This document shows, in pieces, positions 44,215 to 53,156 of a stretch of DNA of 64,000 nt; the first letter of the stretch is position 1; every line of letters starts with the position of its first letter. The notes under the pieces were generated by a model. It was not told the origin of the DNA. It searched no databases and saw nothing but the letters and a program-made list of their open reading frames with translations. Location of the stretch: assembly GCA_036702975.1 (NCBI GenBank), contig DATNPX010000012.1, positions 62,001 through 126,000 on the forward strand, written 5' to 3'. Source of the DNA: DATNPX01 sp036702975. GTDB taxonomy: Bacteria; Cyanobacteriota; Vampirovibrionia; Obscuribacterales; Obscuribacteraceae. The position numbers and the translations under genes were made by a program.

Positions 44215-44411
44215 TAAACGTCCCTCGACCACTCACTACACCATTGGCCAAGCAGCCTACCAGGCTGTGTCCGGCAAACCCACCCAGACCAGAGAAGTTA
44301 AAGTCTCATCTAACTAAAAAACGCCACTGCCGCTTCGTAAATACCGTATTCCAAAGCAACCTTAATTCCTGGAAAATTAACCTCGATAAATTTCCCAGGA
44401 CTATCATCAAA

Positions 44412-47400
44412 ATGGCACCACCCAATTCTAAGCCCTCGGACGCTCCAGAAGCGCCAAAGCCTGAGAGCAAGCCTGAGGAGCATAAGAACAACTTATTGAG
44501 CCTGATGGAAGGGGCGAAAAAGAACGTCCTCGCTCCAGCAGTCAACAGCCTGGCCATTGAACCTGTAAACGCTGGTGCCAACGTCGTAAATGGACTCATG
44601 ACTGCCGGAACCTGGGCCGTAAACAAAGTCTCAGGCGAACAGTACACAGCCCCCCAGTTCGGCAAACTCACCGAAATGGACCAGGGGCAAGCCGAAAAGG
44701 GAACCGCTGCAGCCTATACTCAACAGATCGTCTCAACTGGCAGCTCGTTTCTCGCTTATGCCATAGCCGGCAAAGTAATGGGTAAAGCTCTGCGGACTAC
44801 CGGTGAGCTCATGCCACTGGAAGCCGAGATCAAAAACCTTCAAATCGGTCACATTACTAGAGCCGTTGCACAAGATTCGCGCGTAGCGATGGTGCTCGGC
44901 GCCACAGCCTACGCCGGAGTCCGCGACACCAAGGATGGCGAGTCTCATCTCTCTAACGCAGTCAGCACCTTTGTCGGATTTGCCGCTTTCGAAGCCGGCA
45001 ATTCAGCGGTACTCAATCCACGTTCGTCTGCATTAATGCAAGCGTCTCAACGATTCACAGTAGGTGCTATCGGTGGAGTCGCTCAAGGCAACGCAGCCAG
45101 CTTAATCCAGGAACACAGGCTGCTCACAGAAAAAGAGAACTTCGCGGCAGGTACTGGCGGCGGCTTCTTGAACGCCTTGATTCCTACGGGCAACAAGATT
45201 CTGGAAGAAAACCCTGTCGCCAAATTTACACCACATGCAAACGAAGCAGCCAAGTCATTGCACGTCGAGGCCGCACGCGCTCTACCGAAAGGCGCTACAC
45301 CCGAACCGGGTTCATGGGCAGATCCAGCGTCCATAAAAGCATTGAGCAAGGCTGCACGCGCCGATTTAAACATGAAGCTGAAAGTCGATGCTGCCCCTGG
45401 CAATACGCACATCAACCAGAAGGAAAACGTCATCCACGTAGCTAAGGGTGACGATCCATTGAACGTATTGCAGGAAATGGCACATCGCAGAATCGCCAAA
45501 GATCCAAAATACGAAGCGGAGTTTCGCGATCAAGCAAGCCGCCTGCAATCGACCGACCCAGCCGACGCCGGCAACGCCGCTGTCAAAGAACAATATATTC
45601 AGACTCGACTGAACCAAGAGATTGCAGCTCGCACTGCGCAAAACGAAGAAGCAGCCAAACTTGGAGCACCACGTCGAGTTTCCGTCGATGCTACAGAGAT
45701 TAGAGACAAAGAAGGCTACGGTGCCCGCTTCGAGCAAGAAGCTAATCAATTTATTGCCTCTGGTGGAAAGACAAGACCAGAGATAGACCATGCCGGTCCT
45801 GGCGGTGGACACGGTGGTGGGCATAGTGCGGATCATGTCGTCAACACAGTAAGCACCGCACATGCCGAAGCGGACCATGGTCCAGGCGCACACGCCGATG
45901 GTCCCGGCGGCGGTCACGAAACTGAGCGCGATACTGCACGTACGGCCGAAGAGCGAGCAGCACTCGACCGCGATTTGGAAGCATGGCCTGACGTCCAAGA
46001 TCTTCAGAAACAAACAGGTACAAGCTGGGAAGCCACCAGCGAAGACAACCCCACACCGCGCCAATTTCATTGGTACAGTTACCCGGAAGGTGTCTCGTTC
46101 CACGGACGGTTCGAAGGCAACGACAATGTGATTTGGGCCGCCCACTACGGTCCGAACCTAGACGAAGTCGTTCTGGTCAGTCGCGATCCAATTACCAAGG
46201 CTCTCAGCGCCAAGAAATATTTCGCCGATCCTGAATACGCTGCGGATAATACCGGCCGTATGTTCTCCAGTCATTCGATAAAAAAGACTTTCGATAGAAG
46301 TGCAAACGGAACAGATTTCCACGACCTTTTCAATTCCGAACAAGGTCTGCGTGCTACCAGTTACGACATTGCCGAAGGCAACGACTTACTGCCATCCAAC
46401 ACTACCTTCACCACATTCACCAAACCGCAAGTCTATGATCTCGGTGGCGAAAAGATTTTCCCGAGCTCGATGCTCGAATATCACGATGCCAACGGTCGCG
46501 TAGATTATCATCAAGATTATCCATTCGAGACAACAATCACCGAATACGAAAAGCCGATCGAAACCGAGGGCGGCATTCGATTTAAGGTGGCTATACCTCA
46601 GAACACACCTAACAGCTGGAGATTATTCAGACTAACTGCAGACGGTCGTCCCGATGGTTTCACAGACGTCTTCACTGAGGAACATCCGCTAGAAACTAGT
46701 TTTGGCAAGGTTCTTCAAGTCGACCGCTTGGGGAACAAAGACCTCTATCATATGGAAGATGGCTCGGCGGTCATGATGATTCATCGTGATGGAAAGATCG
46801 TCAAAGAACACTGGGTAAATGGTCGCCTAGAGAGCACAAAAAACCTCAAGAAAGATGCGGGATACGACGAAATCTATTCGCCACCATGGCGCTCAATTTT
46901 CGGATTAGCAGACAAAGTTACTGTGACACCGACCAAAGCTGTCTATCATCTGGAAAGCGGTGGCACCGTCAATCACTTCAAAGAACCTACAACTTATGGA
47001 CACTTCGAGAACGTCGAGTGGGTTTATGAGGATCCAAATGGTGACAAGACGCTGCAGCTCAGTGACGGCGCACACACGCGAGTTAGAATTCCGGTAGACG
47101 GAGTGAAGACAGGCGTAACTGCTTTTCCGGATGCCATTGGCGTGCAAATAGTACCTGGGCTTGGTGGCTTCAACCGTTATTACTTCGAAGGCGGCGAGCA
47201 CTTTGATGTTAGTCCGGATCGACCGGGTGTAGGTGTCTACAGAGGTGAAGGAGTAGTTACTGAAATTGGCAACGGACCCAATGGTTGGACAATTGTCAGT
47301 CATTACTTCAACAAAGGTCAGCTGCCCACAGTCGAAATTACAGATGCACGGACTGGTGTAAGAGAGATCCAGTTACCCATGGAGAAGTGCTTCGACGACC

Positions 47401-47813
47401 ACAAGAATCCTATCCCTGTTATCACCGAAGTATACAAAAGCGGCTTGATGACAAAATGGGGATTGGCCCTTGAAAGACAGACGTTCTGGTCAGGCTCCAG
47501 CAAGTTGCGGATATCAGATGGTGCTAAAGGAATCAGAGAGATCGACCTGGATGCAGCAGGAAACATGATTCAGCGAGATGCAGCAGGAAATCAGATTGGA
47601 ATTATTCCCGAACCGAAAGATTTCCCGAGTTTGCGTGGTGTTGCATCACCTCGACGCATAGTTAATTCAAAAGACTTTGCACCCAGAACCGTGAACATGC
47701 CCGGTGATGAAGCACCGGCAGCTCCATACGACGATTCGGCTTGGGAAGAAGCTCCCCCGGACGAAGATCATCATGAATCGGATGATGACAAACTGGATGT
47801 GGATGACCCGTAA
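44412..47813 (+). CDS. Very large unknown protein lying between imuB and dnaE2
   Basis: 1133 residues from ATG 44412; the frame also runs upstream to 44244 through low-quality sequence. No signal peptide. Regions: Pro/Lys/Glu-rich start; Gly/Ala hydrophobic stretches (about 95-260, for example STFVGFAAFEAG and GAIGGVAQGNAA); an Ala-rich helical part; a Gly/His tract (GPGGGHGGGHSADH, near 460-500); then about 600 residues of beta-rich, repeat-like sequence (YHMEDGSAVMMIHRDGKIVK; LDAAGNMIQRDAAGNQIG) and an acidic tail. Codon usage is GC-richer than imuA/imuB/dnaE2. It shares no known function with them. Confidence 0.7.
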   Translation: MAPPNSKPSDAPEAPKPESKPEEHKNNLLSLMEGAKKNVLAPAVNSLAIEPVNAGANVVNGLMTAGTWAVNKVSGEQYTAPQFGKLTEMDQGQAEKGTAAAYTQQIVSTGSSFLAYAIAGKVMGKALRTTGELMPLEAEIKNLQIGHITRAVAQDSRVAMVLGATAYAGVRDTKDGESHLSNAVSTFVGFAAFEAGNSAVLNPRSSALMQASQRFTVGAIGGVAQGNAASLIQEHRLLTEKENFAAGTGGGFLNALIPTGNKILEENPVAKFTPHANEAAKSLHVEAARALPKGATPEPGSWADPASIKALSKAARADLNMKLKVDAAPGNTHINQKENVIHVAKGDDPLNVLQEMAHRRIAKDPKYEAEFRDQASRLQSTDPADAGNAAVKEQYIQTRLNQEIAARTAQNEEAAKLGAPRRVSVDATEIRDKEGYGARFEQEANQFIASGGKTRPEIDHAGPGGGHGGGHSADHVVNTVSTAHAEADHGPGAHADGPGGGHETERDTARTAEERAALDRDLEAWPDVQDLQKQTGTSWEATSEDNPTPRQFHWYSYPEGVSFHGRFEGNDNVIWAAHYGPNLDEVVLVSRDPITKALSAKKYFADPEYAADNTGRMFSSHSIKKTFDRSANGTDFHDLFNSEQGLRATSYDIAEGNDLLPSNTTFTTFTKPQVYDLGGEKIFPSSMLEYHDANGRVDYHQDYPFETTITEYEKPIETEGGIRFKVAIPQNTPNSWRLFRLTADGRPDGFTDVFTEEHPLETSFGKVLQVDRLGNKDLYHMEDGSAVMMIHRDGKIVKEHWVNGRLESTKNLKKDAGYDEIYSPPWRSIFGLADKVTVTPTKAVYHLESGGTVNHFKEPTTYGHFENVEWVYEDPNGDKTLQLSDGAHTRVRIPVDGVKTGVTAFPDAIGVQIVPGLGGFNRYYFEGGEHFDVSPDRPGVGVYRGEGVVTEIGNGPNGWTIVSHYFNKGQLPTVEITDARTGVREIQLPMEKCFDDHKNPIPVITEVYKSGLMTKWGLALERQTFWSGSSKLRISDGAKGIREIDLDAAGNMIQRDAAGNQIGIIPEPKDFPSLRGVASPRRIVNSKDFAPRTVNMPGDEAPAAPYDDSAWEEAPPDEDHHESDDDKLDVDDP

Positions 47814-47853
47814 GCCGCTCATTCGTCCATAGGCAGGCAGTAAAAAACAAAAG

Positions 47854-47882
47854 TTGACATCCATACACTCGTATGGTATACA
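47854..47882 (+). promoter_or_regulatory. dnaE2 promoter with dyad operator in its spacer
   Basis: TTGACA (47854-47859) and TATACA (47877-47882) stand 17 bases apart. The spacer contains the perfect dyad CCATAC-ACTC-GTATGG (47861-47876). Architecture and half-sites match the imuA promoter. Confidence 0.8.
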
Positions 47883-47946
47883 TTAAAGCATCGACCCAAG
47901 CCCCTCTAGCCTGACTTGCCCCAAGCTGGTCGGTCTTGGTTTATCT

Positions 47947-47970
47947 ATACATCAATACATCAATACATCA
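47947..47970 (+). repeat. ATACATCA tandem repeat in the dnaE2 leader
   Basis: Three exact copies of the 8-base unit ATACATCA, between the promoter and the start codon. Possibly slippage-prone; no function known. Confidence 0.6.
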
Positions 47971-47991
47971 ATCTAGAAAGTTGCGGTGCGT

Positions 47992-50900
47992 ATGAGGAAT
48001 CAATACGCTGAATTACATTGTCATTCATCATTCTCATTTCTCGATGGTGCATCCAATCCTGAGGAATTGGTTGCCCGAGCAAAAGAAATCGGATTAAGCG
48101 CGCTGGCCTTAACGGATCATGATGATTTAGGAGGTATCGTTAGATTCGCGCATACAGCCAGTGAACTGAACTTAGATGCAATTGTTGGCGCCGAACTAAC
48201 CATGGAAGATGACGCCCATCTTACTGTTCTAGTTGAAGATATAACCGGTTATAAAAACTTGTGCCACATTCTCACACAAGCTCGCGCCGTAGGAAACAGA
48301 GGCAGCCCAAGAGTAATCTACGACAATCTATATGAGCGCGCTGGTGGCTTGGTTCTTTTATCAGGCTGTCCGCATGGGCGAATAGCAAAAGCTGTCAACA
48401 ACGGTCGCTTCGATGATGCAGGAAAGACTATCTTGCAGTTGCATGAGATATTTGGTGACCGTTTTTATATTGAATTATGGAACCACTATCTCAATCAAGA
48501 AGGTGTCATTGCCAAACACCTACTAGAGCTATCGCACACTTATGCGATACCGTGGGTAGTGACAAACAATGTGCATTATTCAGTTCCAGAAAAACGCATC
48601 ATCCATGATGTCTTAACTTGTGTCAAACACGAAGTCAGTCTGAGCACTGCAGGAAGAAGACTACGGCCAAATGCAACTTATTACCTAAAATCGCCCGATG
48701 AGATGCAACATCTATGGCGGCAAAATCCTGCTGGTATCAAAAACACTTTAGCTATTGCAGAAAGATGTCAATTCAGGCATGGTCTGCTGAAAGTTCCTTT
48801 GCCTGTGTTTCCAGTGCCAGAAGGATTGACGGCCGATGAACTATTAGAAAAAAAGGTACAGGAAGGAGCAGAAAAACGTTACGGCAAGCTTTCCGACGTA
48901 CATAAAAAACAGCTGGAGCATGAGCTCAGTCTGATTACTAAGCTCGGATTAGCATCATATTTTTTGATTATCTGGGACATAGTGAGCTTTGCCAGAGCCC
49001 AAAATATAATGGTGCAGGGAAGAGGATCAGCAGCGAACTCCGCAGTCTGTTACTGCCTTTTCGTCACTGCAGTTGATCCTATAGCAATGAATCTTTTGTT
49101 TGAAAGATTTCTTTCCGAAAATCGCAACGAACCGCCAGACATCGATCTTGATATAGCGCATCAAGAGAGAGAGAAGGTTTTGCAGTATGTGTACGAAAAA
49201 TATGGTCGAGCACATGCAGCCATGGTTTGCGAAATTATTACATATCGTGGACGTTCAGCAGTAAGAGATGCGGCCAGAGTTCTTGGATTTTCGCAAGAGC
49301 AAGCCAATCAACTATCAACACAGGCACATTTCGGAGAGGCAAAAATAGCGGCATTTCATCTTGAGAATGGTGGAGTGGAAGCTGCGGGTTTAGACATCAA
49401 AGATTGGAAAGTACAGCAATTAATCAAAGTGGTGGCAGGTTTGCATCAGCTTCCACGCCATCGTTCTATTCATGTGGGCGGATTTGTTTTATCAGGTGAA
49501 TTATTAGGTGATGTCGTTCCTATTGAGCCTGCATCAATGCATGGGCGAACGGTCATTCAATGGGATAAAGATGATTTAGATCTGGCAGGTCTTATCAAAA
49601 TAGACTTATTGGGACTGGGCATGCTGACGATGCTGCAGGAAGGAGTAAGGCTGGTAAAACAACATCGCCAAAAAGATATCGACCTGGGCAACTTGAATAT
49701 GGAAGACCAAGCCATCTATGAGATGCTCAGGCAGGCAGATACCGTTGGTCTGTTCCAGGTCGAATCAAGAGCACAAATGAGTATTCTTCCCAAAATAAAA
49801 CCAACTTGTTTTTACGACATCGTTGTTTCAATAGCTATTGTTCGACCAGGTCCAATTCAAGGAAATATCATTCACCCTTATCTCAGGAGAAAAAACGGAG
49901 AAGAGGATTTTGAATACCCGCATCCTTCGCTTGAACCGATTTTGAAGCGAACATACGGTGTTCCTTTGTTTCAAGAACAAGGTATGTTGTTAGCCATCGT
50001 AGGAGCTGGATTCACACCGTCGCAAGCAGATAATTTACGGCGAATAATGAGCCACAAACGGTCCCAAGAGAAAATGGATATTCTCTGCTCTGAACTATCT
50101 GCCGGTATGAGAAAGAACAATTTTACAGAAGACAGCATTCGACAAATCATTCATCAACTTAGAGCATTTGCCAATTACGGATTTCCTGAAAGTCATGCTG
50201 CATCTTTTTCATTACTAGCTTATGCCTCAGCATTTTTGAAATACTACTATGCACCAGAATTTTATTGTGCCATTCTCAATGCACAGCCAATGGGATTCTA
50301 TAGTCCGGCCAGTTTGATCAGAGACGCACAAAGACACAATGTTGAAGTATTACCGATAGACTTATCCAAAAGTGAGTGGAATTGCACCCTCGAACCACTG
50401 GAACCAACTACTTATTCTCTTACAGAAGAAGCATCTAATAAACCGCCCCATCCTCTTCGACTGAGAATCGGACTTCGTTATGTTCAAAGATTAGGAAGAG
50501 GGGCTAAAGAAGCTCTTGCAACAGCATGGGAAAAAGGTGGTAAATTCACTTCTATCGAAGACGTTATGCAACGCAGTGGTCTTGGGGACAACGAATTAAA
50601 GGTTCTAGCCAGAGCCGGCGCATTTCAGTCATTTTTCCCAGAGCGTCGACAAGCTTTATGGGACACACTTGCTCGCCTCAATAAGAAACGACCGACTCCC
50701 TTACTTGATCTTCTCGAGAAGACTCAAACAGAACTCGAAGAAAAAAAATTACAAGCAATGACACCAGTAGAGGAGATTTCGACAGATTTCAGCACTATGA
50801 ATCTATCTACAGGTGACCATTTGATGTCATTCTATAGAGAGTGGGCGAAGAGCCATGGCATCTGTTCATGCTTAGACTTGAAATCAATGCCCCACGGAAA

Positions 50901-51180
50901 GAAAATTACAGTTGCTGGTGCCGTCATAACAAGGCAGCGCCCTGAGACGGCCAAAGGATTTGTTTTCATCACGATAGAAGATGAGACAGCCATGGGCAAT
51001 ATCATAGTGCGTCCACCTAAATTTGAAGAATATAGAAACAGGCTTCTCGGTCATTCCTTTTTAGCGATAACAGGCAAGCTACAGTCAGAAAATGGCGTCA
51101 TCAATGTAATTGCCGAACATGTCGATCTTCTGCCATCATTGCCAGGCAATCCACAGTTGCCTGCGAGAAATTTTCGTTAA
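47992..51180 (+). CDS. dnaE2: Error-prone DNA polymerase III alpha subunit DnaE2
   Basis: 1062 residues, the usual DnaE2 length (shorter than replicative DnaE). ATG 47992 gives MRNQYAELHCHSSFSFLDGAS, the PHP domain start; a GTG lies two codons earlier. Polymerase palm Asp residues are in PPDIDLDIAHQEREKVLQYV (about 379-398) with GRGSAANSAVCYCL before it and GFVLSGELLGDVVPIEPA after. The last 100 residues form an OB fold. Works with ImuA/ImuB in damage-induced mutagenesis. Transcribed from its own dyad-controlled promoter, it carries the same AT-rich composition as imuAB. Confidence 0.95.
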   Translation: MRNQYAELHCHSSFSFLDGASNPEELVARAKEIGLSALALTDHDDLGGIVRFAHTASELNLDAIVGAELTMEDDAHLTVLVEDITGYKNLCHILTQARAVGNRGSPRVIYDNLYERAGGLVLLSGCPHGRIAKAVNNGRFDDAGKTILQLHEIFGDRFYIELWNHYLNQEGVIAKHLLELSHTYAIPWVVTNNVHYSVPEKRIIHDVLTCVKHEVSLSTAGRRLRPNATYYLKSPDEMQHLWRQNPAGIKNTLAIAERCQFRHGLLKVPLPVFPVPEGLTADELLEKKVQEGAEKRYGKLSDVHKKQLEHELSLITKLGLASYFLIIWDIVSFARAQNIMVQGRGSAANSAVCYCLFVTAVDPIAMNLLFERFLSENRNEPPDIDLDIAHQEREKVLQYVYEKYGRAHAAMVCEIITYRGRSAVRDAARVLGFSQEQANQLSTQAHFGEAKIAAFHLENGGVEAAGLDIKDWKVQQLIKVVAGLHQLPRHRSIHVGGFVLSGELLGDVVPIEPASMHGRTVIQWDKDDLDLAGLIKIDLLGLGMLTMLQEGVRLVKQHRQKDIDLGNLNMEDQAIYEMLRQADTVGLFQVESRAQMSILPKIKPTCFYDIVVSIAIVRPGPIQGNIIHPYLRRKNGEEDFEYPHPSLEPILKRTYGVPLFQEQGMLLAIVGAGFTPSQADNLRRIMSHKRSQEKMDILCSELSAGMRKNNFTEDSIRQIIHQLRAFANYGFPESHAASFSLLAYASAFLKYYYAPEFYCAILNAQPMGFYSPASLIRDAQRHNVEVLPIDLSKSEWNCTLEPLEPTTYSLTEEASNKPPHPLRLRIGLRYVQRLGRGAKEALATAWEKGGKFTSIEDVMQRSGLGDNELKVLARAGAFQSFFPERRQALWDTLARLNKKRPTPLLDLLEKTQTELEEKKLQAMTPVEEISTDFSTMNLSTGDHLMSFYREWAKSHGICSCLDLKSMPHGKKITVAGAVITRQRPETAKGFVFITIEDETAMGNIIVRPPKFEEYRNRLLGHSFLAITGKLQSENGVINVIAEHVDLLPSLPGNPQLPARNFR

Positions 51181-51187
51181 AAGAGAA

Positions 51188-51216
51188 GTCAGATTCTCTT
51201 CTGACACTACTTTTTC
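51188..51216 (+). terminator. Terminator after dnaE2
   Basis: GTCAGA (51188-51193) pairs with TCTGAC (51200-51205), followed by ACTACTTTTT. Confidence 0.6.
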
Positions 51217-51591
51217 GATAATTTGAACTCTTTGCGCGCGAATAGCGTATTAGTAATTGAAGGAGAGTTCCGTCAATCAAATCTCTGGGGAGATGATTTG
51301 CAAAGACGGCATTCGGACCTCGCATGTAAACTACACTCTTGCCTGTTCAGCTAACATGCGGGCATTGGCAGCGTTCGCGAGAACGCTGCCTTGCCAACGG
51401 TCTCTATGCTCATTCTACGAAGCAATCAATATTCTTTGAAATCGACAGTCACAATGGACTTCGCTACCGCAAGCAGAGTCGAAACCGCATATAGTTTCAG
51501 AAGGCTCCCGTTCTATTTGTCCTCGTGTTTTAAAGATATTTTGCCGAAAATAATCAAACCAAGAATAGATTTCCATTGCCGGGTCGTTTGT

Positions 51592-51617
51592 TTGGTAAAC
51601 CGATATCGGTTTACCAA
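51592..51617. promoter_or_regulatory. Perfect 26-bp palindrome, copy 1
   Basis: The half TTGGTAAACCGAT (51592-51604) is followed by its exact inverse complement ATCGGTTTACCAA. With no loop, it is more likely a protein-binding operator than a hairpin. It lies about 130 bases upstream of the transposase-derived gene. The same core is repeated at 54926 and 62302. Confidence 0.75.
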
Positions 51618-51744
51618 TTTTATGAAAACAATCATTTTCAGGGCGTTTCATCAGGCACCCAGAATTTATCTGCCAGTTTTTGAACCTTTTTCTAGGCCGA
51701 TTCGTATTAATAAATGAAGACTCTCCGATGACGCAGGTGATATT

Positions 51745-53043
51745 TTGTCGCGCAAGCCGTTCAACACAAATGCTCCCTTCAGCAACACAGTCTGTTTGGA
51801 AGAAATGTTTCGGCAGTTTAAAAGTCACTTTCCTACTGAAAGCGACTGCTGGTCAGAGTTGATACGACTTGTACACGAGTATGACCTGTTCAAATGTCGG
51901 AACTGCACTGGAACTGAGTTTGAACATGAGGGGGGTCGACGAATCATGTGCAAAAAGTGCTATTTGCAAACATCTATTACCGTGGGCACGTTGTTTGAGC
52001 GCATTCGGCGAGTAGAACCTTGGCTGGCTGCAATTTGGCTTATGGAAAGAGGTGTGGCTCTAACGAGTTCGGCCTTCCATCGATTAGTTGATATAGCTCA
52101 ATCGACAGCGTTAGTAATGCTTCGGAAGATACGCTTAGTCCTCGAATCCAATCTTGGCGAAACAGCTAAACTGATGGCATCTTCACATTTTAAGCGATTG
52201 ATGTGCAGACGGTCTCTTGAAACTCCCGCACGGTTACATCCAAGTGCTGAAGATGATTTTAAAAATCGGAAAGATGACCCAAAAGGAACAGCTAATGGTG
52301 ACGCCTCATTGGATTCTTTTGAACATAGAGGTTTTTCTGGTGGTAGCAAGCACGATGATTACGACAATAGCACTATTGATGATCTCGCAGCAGTCGTCAA
52401 TCTGGAAGAAGAGCTAATGGCATTGCCACAGCAACTCCGCGAGAGTGCGATGGATATACTGAATAATCTTCTGAATGGACCAGTTTCATTTGATGAACTG
52501 TCGACCAGGACCAAGCTTCCTCCCGGTCCTCTGAATTCGGTTCTGACAATCCTAGAAATTTGCGGTCTAGTCCAAGATACTGGTGGTGGACGCTTCGCTT
52601 TGATTCAGCCCCAGACAGGACATGCAGGAGCCCACAGCTGGAACGAACACGCGAACGGATTGAATTCACAATCATCCAAGAAGCACTCTACACAATACTT
52701 CGAACATCGGTCGAGGCATGGCGACCGCTATGAGCCTGATGTCTCTCCGGCCTCTGATTCCAAAGAAGGTTCTCATCAAGCGCAGCTGCCGCCAATCCTT
52801 ACAAAGGATCTTGCGCTAATAAAAGCGGTCACCTTGTTTATCTCTCGCACTTTTAGCGGTGTTAGTCGCAAATATTTGCAACTATATCTGGTGGCTCTCT
52901 GGTGTTGCGTCGACAGAACTTTCTGGACTGCTGACAAAATATTCAAGAAATGCTTTCTCTCCCCGCCTTTACCCTATCAAAATTCGCTTGCATTTGTGTC
53001 AAGTCCAATCTTGAAGGTCGAGGTAGAGCGCAACGCACCATAG
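51745..53043 (+). CDS. Domesticated IS1595-type transposase remnant with an inserted DprA-like winged helix
   Basis: 432 residues from TTG 51745 after AGGTGA. The N-terminus matches the DNA-binding part of IS1595/ISXO2-like transposases: FPTESDCWSELIRL, a zinc ribbon with CRNC (51-54) and CKKC (69-72), then TSITVGTLFERIR, PWLAAIWLMERGVALTS and ALVMLRKIRLVLE. The DDE catalytic core is absent. Instead there is a charged linker and a winged helix like the DprA C-terminal domain (PVSFDELSTRTKLPPGPLNS, VLTILEICGLVQ). The last 60 residues (SGVSRKYLQLYLVALWCCVD) recall the transposase C-terminus. No terminal inverted repeats surround it, so it is probably a host DNA-binding regulator. Confidence 0.75.
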   Translation: MSRKPFNTNAPFSNTVCLEEMFRQFKSHFPTESDCWSELIRLVHEYDLFKCRNCTGTEFEHEGGRRIMCKKCYLQTSITVGTLFERIRRVEPWLAAIWLMERGVALTSSAFHRLVDIAQSTALVMLRKIRLVLESNLGETAKLMASSHFKRLMCRRSLETPARLHPSAEDDFKNRKDDPKGTANGDASLDSFEHRGFSGGSKHDDYDNSTIDDLAAVVNLEEELMALPQQLRESAMDILNNLLNGPVSFDELSTRTKLPPGPLNSVLTILEICGLVQDTGGGRFALIQPQTGHAGAHSWNEHANGLNSQSSKKHSTQYFEHRSRHGDRYEPDVSPASDSKEGSHQAQLPPILTKDLALIKAVTLFISRTFSGVSRKYLQLYLVALWCCVDRTFWTADKIFKKCFLSPPLPYQNSLAFVSSPILKVEVERNAP

Positions 53044-53156
53044 TGCAGTTACAAAATTTGATGAAGGTGACAACAAAGATGTCACCCTCACCGCTCGATA
53101 TATTCGGCAAGGTGCCTCAAGCGCACACTTCACTATCTCAATCAAAGGCTACTTTT

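Larger units (their letters stand above)
51181..51744. other. Intergenic region after dnaE2
   Basis: 564 bases holding the dnaE2 terminator, a stretch with AACGCTGCC repeats (GGCAGCGTTCGCGAGAACGCTGCC, 51367-51390, a strong inverted repeat), and the palindrome at 51592-51617. Frames here (plus 51391-51717, minus 51415-51828) run through the palindrome and have no family signal. Confidence 0.5.

Noticed and set aside
45366..46145. Minus-strand open frame of 259 codons
   Set aside because: Antisense to the 1133-residue protein; Cys-rich random-looking translation.
51745..53043. Active insertion sequence
   Set aside because: The catalytic DDE core is missing and no terminal inverted repeats or target duplications flank the gene.
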